A stretch of DNA of 64,000 bases from Spartobacteria bacterium (GTDB lineage Bacteria > Verrucomicrobiota > Verrucomicrobiia > Chthoniobacterales > Chthoniobacteraceae). Numbering within the stretch: the first letter of the stretch is position 1; every line of letters starts with the position of its first letter. The notes below the pieces were generated by a model, which saw only the letters and a program-made list of their open reading frames with translations, ran no database searches and was not told the origin of the DNA. Shown in pieces: positions 45,067 through 53,800 of this stretch. The DNA is taken from positions 1 through 64,000 of the forward strand of contig JAJPJG010000043.1 in assembly GCA_021324395.1 (NCBI GenBank), given 5' to 3'. Position numbers and translations under genes: made by a program.

Positions 45067-46344
45067 TCACCGCCGGGCGCGCTGAACCTGTTTGCGAAAC
45101 TCGGCCGGCGTCGTCTTGCAGGCTTGTTTAAACGCGACGAAGAAGCTGTTTACGCTTGGATAACCACTAAGAATCGCGACTTCTTCGATTTTGCTGTCGG
45201 TTTCGGCCAGGAGTGTCTTGGCATTTTCCATTCTTGCAGTCCGGATTTGTTCTCCTGGAGTGCGTCCCATGTGCTCGACAAACGCCTGGTGCAAACCCCG
45301 GCGAGACATGCCCGCGAACCGCGCTGCCGCGTCCACATCGATCGCCTTTTCCAGATTGTCGGCAATGAATCGAACGGCCTTCGCGACCCCCGGATGCGTG
45401 ACCGCCGTGATTTCTGTGCTTTGCCGGGTAATGACCCGTGCCGGGGAAATCCAGATCGGTTCCTGAGGCACAGGCTTGCCGGCCATGAGGCGATCCAGCA
45501 TGGCCGCTCCCTGATAACCTTGCTCTTCCACATTCGGATCCAAGGCGGTGATCGAGCGCAGCGTGCGCTGTGGCAGGAGCAGATTGTCCTCGATGCCGAA
45601 AATGGCGACTTGCTCTGGCACTTCGATGCCCTCTCGGTTGCATACATCCTGCACCTCGATTGCCAAAGTGCCGTTGACGGCAAAGATCGCTACTGGCTTT
45701 TGAGCGGTTTTCAAAAGCTTGGTCAGCCACGTCTGGCGTTGTGCCCATTCGGTGCGCTCGCGTTTCCCGCTCTTGGCTTCATGCCACTTATGCCACTGGC
45801 AATTGTGACCACGCTCGCGCAACCCAGCAACAAACCCGCTACCCCGCGCCTCGAACGTCCAGTTGTCGGATGCGCTGTAGCAAATGAAATTTCGGAAACC
45901 GCGCTGCAAAAAATGCTCCACTGCCATCTCTGCGGCGGCTTTGTGATCGAGCACAACATGAGCGAAAGGCAGGTGCGCCCGGCGCAGACTGAAATCGACT
46001 GTCGGCAGGTTTTCTGAGACCACGAAATCGGTGAGCTCCTCCTCACCTGCAAGCCACGCCAGGATTCCATCTCCTCGCCATCCCCACGGCACAATGAATT
46101 CCTGTGTGACACTCGCAGCCGCAATATGCCATTTACGCTCCGCGGCATAGGCGGCAATGCCTTCAACCAAGCGATGATCATACCAACCGAGAGCTAGAAG
46201 AACCGTTGTTTGCTTTGTCTTTTTGGGTCGGGCAGAAGTCATTCGGAAAAGCGATCCAGAGTTAGAACTTTCGAGGAATCGCTTCGGGTAAGAGTTAGCC
46301 GCAATTTCCGATACAAGAGGTTCAATGTAAATGGGATTCTGCAT
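45067..46344 (-). CDS. XylR-like transcription regulator (LacI-type sensor + AraC DNA-binding domain)
   Basis: A 425-residue regulator. Residues 45-315 form a periplasmic-binding-protein-like sensor (VLLALGWYDHRLVEGIAAYA, VAIFGIEDNLLLPQRTLRSI), and 318-422 an AraC-type DNA-binding domain with two helix-turn-helices (DVDAAARFAGMSRRGLHQAF, VAILSGYPSVNSFFVAFKQA). This is the order of E. coli XylR, a xylose-responsive activator. The start is at 46344, or at the Met near 46242 (MTSARPKKTK), which matches relatives better. It sits at the head of the minus-strand pectin operon and diverges from the PEP-CTERM gene over 244 bp, so it likely controls both. Confidence 0.9.
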   Translation of the reverse strand: MQNPIYIEPLVSEIAANSYPKRFLESSNSGSLFRMTSARPKKTKQTTVLLALGWYDHRLVEGIAAYAAERKWHIAAASVTQEFIVPWGWRGDGILAWLAGEEELTDFVVSENLPTVDFSLRRAHLPFAHVVLDHKAAAEMAVEHFLQRGFRNFICYSASDNWTFEARGSGFVAGLRERGHNCQWHKWHEAKSGKRERTEWAQRQTWLTKLLKTAQKPVAIFAVNGTLAIEVQDVCNREGIEVPEQVAIFGIEDNLLLPQRTLRSITALDPNVEEQGYQGAAMLDRLMAGKPVPQEPIWISPARVITRQSTEITAVTHPGVAKAVRFIADNLEKAIDVDAAARFAGMSRRGLHQAFVEHMGRTPGEQIRTARMENAKTLLAETDSKIEEVAILSGYPSVNSFFVAFKQACKTTPAEFRKQVQRARR

Positions 46345-46588
46345 AGGTTAGCGCCTTGCGGGCTCTAGGTATTTGTCCAAAGCGCGACAGATTTGACGGC
46401 AGATTTCCTCGCGCGAACGCCGACCGAATTGAGCCGGAGCTACCTTGATGAGTAATCCACGTAGTGCACTTTTTTCAATATTGTTTGCGCAAAGGCGCGC
46501 TAGGCACAGGCAAGTTCGCTGGTAGTTTTATCACGTTTTCCTTCTCCAAAAGTCCCCTGCAACCAGCAACCGACATTATACCCCCCAC

Positions 46589-49500
46589 ATGAAATCAAAC
46601 CATTACCGTTTCTCCCAAAAGCATATGCTCCGCCTGTCGAAAAACGCTGCATACCTGACCAGTGCCGCGACTTTCTTGGCTTCGATCGCCCTGCTGGTCA
46701 GCGCAACGGCAGCCTCAGCAGGGACAGTGACGTGGGCTACAAGCCCGGCAGACACGAATTTCGAAAACACCGCGAATTGGGCTGGGGGCGCTATTCCGGC
46801 AAATAGCCTGGCGACGGATATAGCCCAGTTCACGGGGACCGTCCCGGCTAACCAGCCGCAAATCACTACAAGCCGCTCTATTAACGGACTCGTATTCTCC
46901 ACCGCAACGGGTGGCTGGACGTTGAGTTCGAACTCCGCCGCGAATGTTCTTTCGATCGGCAGCGGCGGCATTCTCACCGGCACAAATGCGACCTTCACGT
47001 CTGGCCAGACCAGCGGCACTAATACGATCAGCGCGAATATTGCACTTGGCGCAGCTCAGAACTGGGGTGTCGGAACCGGTGGGACCTTGGTCGTGAGCGG
47101 GAATATTACGGGGTCAAGCGCTCTAACAATCGGGCTCAGCCCTGGCAATACTGGCTTTGTCGTTCTAAGCGGTAGCAATACGAATAACGGTGGAATCACG
47201 GTGAGAAGCCAAACCTCCGCCGGCCCGGGAAAATTGGGAATCGGAAGTTCAAACGCCATCACTGCAGGCACACTTACGATGGGTGATAACGGGGGCGGGA
47301 CTGCCACCTTGGATGCCTATAATGGCAATCAGACTATAGGAAGCGGAGTCAGCCTAGTCTTTGCTGCTGCAACGGACAATTTTGTCGGCACCAATAATTT
47401 GACCTTTAACGGAAATACGACGGCCAACGCCAGTTTCGGCACCAAGGCCTTAACTGTAACAGCAGGCAGATTAACTCTCGCTGGGAGCGTGACTTTCAAC
47501 AGTTACATTACCAAGAATGGTGCCGGCACGCTGGTGCTGAGTGGTAGCAACACAGGCACTGGCTCGGCCGGCACCAGTGTTGTCGGAGCCGTCGCAACTG
47601 CCTTCCCTGGTGTAAACGTGGTTGTTGCGATAACGACCGGCACCGTGGAGCTCGGCAATGCGAATGCTTTGAGTGCTGGCAACCTTCAGATGAACAGTGG
47701 CACCGTGACCGCAGGAACGGCTCTAACCGGAGCGAACAAGGTCGTGGGTGGTCTTGTGCTTAATAACACAACCACAGCTGTCATTGGCGGCACAAATGCA
47801 TTGGAGTTTGGCGGCACGCTGCTTAGTGGCAGCGGTAACAACACGCTGGCAATTAATAACACTGGCGGCACGACCTTCTCAGGGAATGTGCTTTTGCAGG
47901 AATCAACGGTGAGCGTGGGCCGCACTCTTACCCTAAGCGGCTCGGGCGCGGTGACCATCAGCGGCTCAATTGCCGATGGCGGCACAGGCGGTAACAGCGC
48001 GCTTATCTATAATGGAACGAGCACGCTCACACTGAGCGGATCGAATAGCTATAGTGGCGGCACTAGCTTGAGTAGCGCTGGAACGGTTAATATCGGTAAT
48101 GACTTTGCTTTGGGCACTGGCAGCTTCACTGCTAGCAGCAGTTCCGGCATCCTTCTCGCGTCAGGCGGCGCTCGCACGATTGCGAACAATGTCATTTTGA
48201 CTGCCAGCCCGACGATTTCTGGAGCTAACAGCCTGACAATTAATGGCACTCTGACCAACAGCGGCAACAATCGCACTTTGAACACGACTTTGACCACCGG
48301 CACTTTGACTCTCGGCGGCAACGTGAACCTTTCGGAGTCGAATGCCAGCTCCCGCACGCTAACAATCGGCAGCACCACTGCAAGCGGAGCTGTTGGAACC
48401 ACGACTCTCATCAGCGGAATCATTCAGGACAACTCGCTCGCGAGTGGCAGTGCCAGCAACTTCGCCGTTAGCGGAGGTGGCACGACAATTCTGACCGGTA
48501 GCAATACTTACACCGGCACTACTACGGTCAGCAATGGTGGAACCCTGTTGCAAGTCGGCAACGGTGGCGCAACAGGTAATCTGGGTGCAGGAGCAGTGAC
48601 GGTGACAACAGGAACGCTCGCGTTTAATCGTAACAACAGCGTAACCGTCACTAACAACATCTCGGGCTCAGGCTCGCTCGCTCAAATCGGAAGTGGCGCG
48701 ACTATTGTATCGGGAACCGCCAGCCATACCGGTGGGACGACAATTTCCTCGGGCACTTTGCAGTTTGGTAACGGCACGATTGGCGCCTATACTGGAACGG
48801 GCAATATCAGTAATAGTGCGGCTCTTGTTTTCAACAGCGGTGCCGCGTCAACGGTATCTGGAATTATTTCCGGTAACGGTTCCCTGGCGAAAGCGGGAAG
48901 CGGTTTACTGACCTTGAGTGGCTCCAATACTTACTCGGGCGGCACGACTCTGACTTCGGGAACAGTTTCTCTTAGCAATATTGTGCCGACGACGCTCACC
49001 GCACCCAATGGCACGATCACCAGTGGCCTGTTGGGCACCGGCAATGTTACGATCAATGGCCCAGTCACCCTCACAACCGGAGGTCAGCTTAACAACCTGA
49101 GCGCGCCCTTATGGAACATCCAGAGTGATTTCACTGTTGCAATAGCAAATAACACCGGCAACTGCATCGGACTCAGTGGCACGTTTGACATGGGCGGCGT
49201 CAGCAGGGTTGTGACATTGAGCAAGATCGCTAATGACGCAGTGGGCAGCGGCTCCGAAACGGTCGCTATCGGTGTTCGCAGTGGCAATGGGTTTACCCCC
49301 ACCTTCCAAAACGGCACCATTGATTTCGAGGCCGGTTCCGCCGTCACCTCGGGAACCTTCACACTCGTTCGTGAAATCACCACAGCGAACTTCGCGAATA
49401 ACTCCGGACTGATTGTTGGGCCGAACGTGGTGTGGAATCAAACCGCTTTTGGCACCGGCGCCAATGCGCCGGCACTTACCGTCAACGGCTTCTTCTACGC

Positions 49501-50395
49501 TGGCGCAGGAACGATCTCGCGCAACACGGAAGTCTTCTCGCTCTCGGGCACCGGCACCTATACCAACGCGGCGACCAACGGCGGCACATCCACGCTAACC
49601 ATCAGTGGCAGCAGTGGCACTGCAAACTTTGCGGGCAGCATCATGGATGGCAATAGTTCGCTGCCCGGCACGAGCGGCAGCGCAACCGGCATCGTGGCTC
49701 TGACAAAAAACGGCGCCGGCACGCAGATCTTGAGCGGCAACAATATTTATACCGGCCCGACTAGTGTTGCCGGTGGTGGCCGGCTCATTGTATCCGGTTC
49801 GCTGACAGCTAGCGCAACGACCATTACCGGCAATTCAACCCTCGGCGGCGCCGGGACCATGCAGGCGGTGACGAACAGTGTCGGCACGATCGCTCCTGGT
49901 AATCTCGATGGTGGCAACAACAGCACCATTGGCACATTGAATACCGGCAACCTCAGCACGACCGGCGGTGTTGCGCACCTGGCGATGCAACTCGGTGCGA
50001 CAACCGCAGGCGTTGGGGCTTCAGATCGTGTGAATGTCACCGGTTCGGTTGACGTGACTAATTCGGACCTCTTGCTCTCGACGATCACAGGGTATGCACC
50101 TGCTACCAATGATGTGTTCTACCTTGTCATCAAAGATGGTGCTGCAGCGAACGCGGTCACGGGTAATTTTGCCTTCTTGAATGGCGTGTCAACCACCCTG
50201 ACTGAAGGCAGCACTTTTACATTTGGCGGCCAAGGCTACCAGATCACGTATCAAGCAAACTTTGAAGGAAGTTCCTTCACCGGCGGCAATGACATCGCGC
50301 TCCAGGCAGTGCCTGAGCCGAGCACTTGGGCGATGATGGTCGGTGGCGTGGGAGCGCTCGGCTTCTACCAGAAGCTGCGCCGCCGGAAAGCCTGA
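46589..50395 (+). CDS. PEP-CTERM surface protein with autotransporter-associated beta-strand repeats
   Basis: A 1268-residue exported protein. Signal region about 1-45 (FLASIALLVSATAASAG). The body is made of beta-strand repeats such as LTLSGSNTYSGGTTLTSGTV and TTILTGSNTYTGTTTVSNGG, an extended beta-helix seen in autotransporter-associated families. The end is a complete PEP-CTERM sorting signal: VPEPSTWAMMVGGVGALGFY then a basic KLRRRKA. Such proteins are processed by an exosortase (EpsH/XrtA type) and displayed or released; no exosortase is in the window. Its place between the pectin operon and the lyase suggests a cell-surface role in polymer binding; this is inference. Confidence 0.9.
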   Translation: MKSNHYRFSQKHMLRLSKNAAYLTSAATFLASIALLVSATAASAGTVTWATSPADTNFENTANWAGGAIPANSLATDIAQFTGTVPANQPQITTSRSINGLVFSTATGGWTLSSNSAANVLSIGSGGILTGTNATFTSGQTSGTNTISANIALGAAQNWGVGTGGTLVVSGNITGSSALTIGLSPGNTGFVVLSGSNTNNGGITVRSQTSAGPGKLGIGSSNAITAGTLTMGDNGGGTATLDAYNGNQTIGSGVSLVFAAATDNFVGTNNLTFNGNTTANASFGTKALTVTAGRLTLAGSVTFNSYITKNGAGTLVLSGSNTGTGSAGTSVVGAVATAFPGVNVVVAITTGTVELGNANALSAGNLQMNSGTVTAGTALTGANKVVGGLVLNNTTTAVIGGTNALEFGGTLLSGSGNNTLAINNTGGTTFSGNVLLQESTVSVGRTLTLSGSGAVTISGSIADGGTGGNSALIYNGTSTLTLSGSNSYSGGTSLSSAGTVNIGNDFALGTGSFTASSSSGILLASGGARTIANNVILTASPTISGANSLTINGTLTNSGNNRTLNTTLTTGTLTLGGNVNLSESNASSRTLTIGSTTASGAVGTTTLISGIIQDNSLASGSASNFAVSGGGTTILTGSNTYTGTTTVSNGGTLLQVGNGGATGNLGAGAVTVTTGTLAFNRNNSVTVTNNISGSGSLAQIGSGATIVSGTASHTGGTTISSGTLQFGNGTIGAYTGTGNISNSAALVFNSGAASTVSGIISGNGSLAKAGSGLLTLSGSNTYSGGTTLTSGTVSLSNIVPTTLTAPNGTITSGLLGTGNVTINGPVTLTTGGQLNNLSAPLWNIQSDFTVAIANNTGNCIGLSGTFDMGGVSRVVTLSKIANDAVGSGSETVAIGVRSGNGFTPTFQNGTIDFEAGSAVTSGTFTLVREITTANFANNSGLIVGPNVVWNQTAFGTGANAPALTVNGFFYAGAGTISRNTEVFSLSGTGTYTNAATNGGTSTLTISGSSGTANFAGSIMDGNSSLPGTSGSATGIVALTKNGAGTQILSGNNIYTGPTSVAGGGRLIVSGSLTASATTITGNSTLGGAGTMQAVTNSVGTIAPGNLDGGNNSTIGTLNTGNLSTTGGVAHLAMQLGATTAGVGASDRVNVTGSVDVTNSDLLLSTITGYAPATNDVFYLVIKDGAAANAVTGNFAFLNGVSTTLTEGSTFTFGGQGYQITYQANFEGSSFTGGNDIALQAVPEPSTWAMMVGGVGALGFYQKLRRRKA

Positions 50396-50465
50396 CACAA
50401 TTCTCTCGCCCGTGATGCCGATTGGGAGTCGGCTGGGGAACGCGGCAGTAGATTGTGTTTCAAGC

Positions 50466-50505
50466 CGCCGTGGTGCTTTGGGGAGCACCGCGGCGACGCT
50501 TTTTT
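50466..50505 (+). terminator. Intrinsic terminator after the PEP-CTERM gene
   Basis: CGCCGTGGTGCT and AGCACCGCGGCG form a 12-bp stem with one T-G wobble and a 6-base loop, followed by ACGC and six T. Confidence 0.8.
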
Positions 50506-50890
50506 AGATTAAGCATCCGACGATCTGGAAAGTAGAGACGCGTTCGAATCACTGGCAGGACACACGCAGAATTTGGTAACCGCAGCGCCCATCATTGTAA
50601 TGACAAATACACCATGAAGCTATTCCTACTCACTTGCGTAACTTGGCTCCCCATTCCGTAATGCTGGTCGTAGTGATGCAGTTTTCAGGCTCGTCACTTA
50701 CAAAGACCATTGAAGTTCGGCGACTAGGAGCGCTTCACACTATTCAATAAGATATGCAGAAAAGCGCGGGGCGGTTGAGGGCGATTGGGATTAAACTTTC
50801 CGTGTTTTTGGCCCCATTTCTATGCGCTCGATTCATCTTTTCCGCTTCCCCGTAAGCTCGCGCGGGGAGGAGTGCAGAGTTGGCGCGTCG
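50506..50890. other. Intergenic stretch before the pectate lyase; no gene seen
   Basis: 385 bp between the PEP-CTERM terminator and the lyase start. I see no RNA gene, repeat or plausible coding frame. It presumably holds the lyase promoter, but no clear -35/-10 pair stands out. Confidence 0.4.
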
Positions 50891-53800
50891 ATGAAGTCCA
50901 AGTTGCTCCTACTCATTCTTTGTCTTGTGTATGTCTGCGGCGCGCGCGGGCAGACGGTTGTGTTCAACGACACCTTCGGCGCCGGCAGCACGATCAACTC
51001 GAATCCGGCCTCGCCCGGGGCGCCGATGATCGATCGCACCGCCTACCAACAGCTCTCGGCAAAGACGTTCAGCCCGAATCCGCCGACGATCGCGACGGGA
51101 CATTTGAAATACGGCATCGTCTCGACATCGTCGGGCTTCAACTCGATCGAGGCGCTGTTCACGCAATTTCCCGTCACGCTGAACAACACGGCCGACTACA
51201 TCGAACTCACCGTCACCTTCACGAACCAGGCGTCGCTGATGAACGGGGCAAACGCGTCGCTCTTTTTCGGGCTGCACAACTCGGGGCAGGTGCAGCCGAT
51301 TCCGGGCGGCATGAACGCGACCGTCGCGACGGCAACGAGCGGCTACGCGCAGAACTGGCAGGGCTATGTGAGCCGCATCCTTTATTCCGGCGGCACGCAT
51401 TCCATCGGCACCCGGCCGACGCAGACCGCAGCGGCAGCAAACAACCAGGACGTGCTCTACAATTTTTCTGGCGGCTCGAACTTCGGGACGGCGACGACGC
51501 CAAGCGTGAGCGCGTTCACGACCGGGCAGCAATACACCGAGGTGTTGCGCTTCACGAAGGCGAGCGCGACAACGCTCACGATTCTTTCGACACTCTACCA
51601 AGGCGCCGACACGAGCGGCGCGCAGCTTTTCACCGAAAGCGCGACGAGCTCCAGCATCCTCACGGCGAGCTACGATGCGCTCGGCATCGGCTACCGGGCG
51701 GTGAGTGGCGCAAGCGTGATGGACGTGAATTCGATCAAGGTGGTGACGACCGGTTCGGCGACAGTCGTGCCGGTGATCACGCAGCAACCTGCGAGCAAGA
51801 CGGTCGGCCCCGGTGATCCGGTTTCGTTCTCCGTCGTCGCGTCGGGCGGTGGCGCGACGCTCTCGTATCAATGGCAGAAAGGCGGCGCGAACATTGCCGG
51901 CGCGACGAGTTCGTCATACTCGATTGCGAGCGCAGCAATGTCGGACGCGGGGAGTTACACAGTGATCGTGAGCGATGGGGCGGGTTCGACGACGAGCGAC
52001 GCGGCGGTGCTCACCATCTCGACGAACAATGTGCCGCCGTCCATTTCGCAGCAACCGGCGAATGCGACCGTCGTCGCCGGAAATGCCGCGAGCTTCACCG
52101 CTGCGTTCACCGGCAGTGCGCCCGTGAGCGCGAAGTGGCAGAAGAGCACCGACGGCGGCGCGAACTACGCGGACATCGCCGGCGCAACAAATTCGACTTA
52201 CACAATTGCCAGCGTGCAGGTCGCGGATGCAGGATTGTATCGGCTCGTCGCAACGAATGTGTGGGGCACGGCAACGAGCAACGCGGCGACGCTGACGGTG
52301 AACTACGCTCCTGTGATCACGACGCAGCCAGCGAGCGCGAGCATTTACGTGGGGCAAAGCGCGACGTTCACCGTCGCCGCGTCGGCGTTACCGGCGGCAA
52401 CATTTCAGTGGTATAAAGACGCCGTGCTCATCAGCGGCGCGACGAGCGCGAGCTACACTGCGTCGAGCGCGGGGAGCTACACGGTCGTCGTCTCGAATTC
52501 CGTCGGCTCGACGACTAGCAACGCGGCGGTGCTCAGCGTTACCGACGGCGCTCCGCCGACGATCGCGGCACCGAGCGGCGGATTTTTTCCGCTCACGCTC
52601 GTCGCGAATGTGAGCGGCACGGCGGCGTTGCCCGATTACACAAGTCAAGCGGTGACGACCGACAACGTCGGCGTGACGGGCGTGACGCAATCGCCCGCGG
52701 CGGGCAGCGCGCGTGGGCTCGGGGTGACGACAGTGACGCTCACCGCGAGCGACGCGGCGGGACACACGTCGAGCGTGAGCTTCGATATGACGGTGCTGCC
52801 GGCCGGTTCGGCGTGGCCGGAGTTGAAAGTGGACTTGAGCCGCAACACGCTGCGCTCGGACACGGCGGCGCCGCACTTCATCGAGTGGCAATTCGACTCT
52901 GCGAATCCGTCGCGCACGCTTGGAAACGTGAGCGTGCTGCTGCGGCGCGCGGGCACGGCAGGCACTCAGCTCGATGCGAACTGGTATAAGTTCGGTATCG
53001 ATTACGGCGCGCTGCTGGCGATGGACGGTGCGTATGTGAGCGGTGTGACGAGCGGCAATGGTTCGATCGAGATCGTGCTGAGCGGACTCGCGACAGGGCA
53101 TCACACCTTCGCGGCGTATCACAATTCGCTCTCGAGTCTGGCGACGACAACGCCGAGCGCGATCAGTGTCGCAGTGAATGGCACGACGCAGGTCGCGAGC
53201 CTGACACCGAGCGCGCAGGTGACGAACGATTACGACATTTCATCCAGCTACGTGGAGTTCGACGCGCTCGCGGGTCAGGACGTGGTGATCGCTTACACCG
53301 CGCTCGGCAATGGCTCGCCCGCGAGTGCAAACACCCCGATGATCAATGGTTTCATGCTCGATACGCCCGACCCGGCGAAGCGCGCGAAGAAGCCGGTGCC
53401 GGCGAACGACGACGAGCATGTGGATGGCGACAGTGGCTCGGTCGCGCTGAGTTGGACCGCGGCACCGACGGCGGTGTCGCACGATTTGTATTTCGGGACC
53501 GATGCGACTGCGGTGACGAATGCGACTCATGCGTCGGCGGAATTTCGCGGGAACCAGACGAGCACGAGCGCGACGGCGAGCGGGCTCGATAACTTCGGCA
53601 CGTATTGGTGGCGCGTGGATGAAGTCGATGCGAGCGGCGGGGTGACGCGCGGCGAAGTGTGGCGCTTTCGCATTCGGCATCTCGCGTTTGCCGGCGCGGA
53701 AGGCTACGGGCGCTTCGCGCGCGGCGGGCGCGGTGGGCGCGTGATCGAAGTCACGAACTTGCTCGACTACAACACCGACTACAATGAAGCAGTGATCCCC

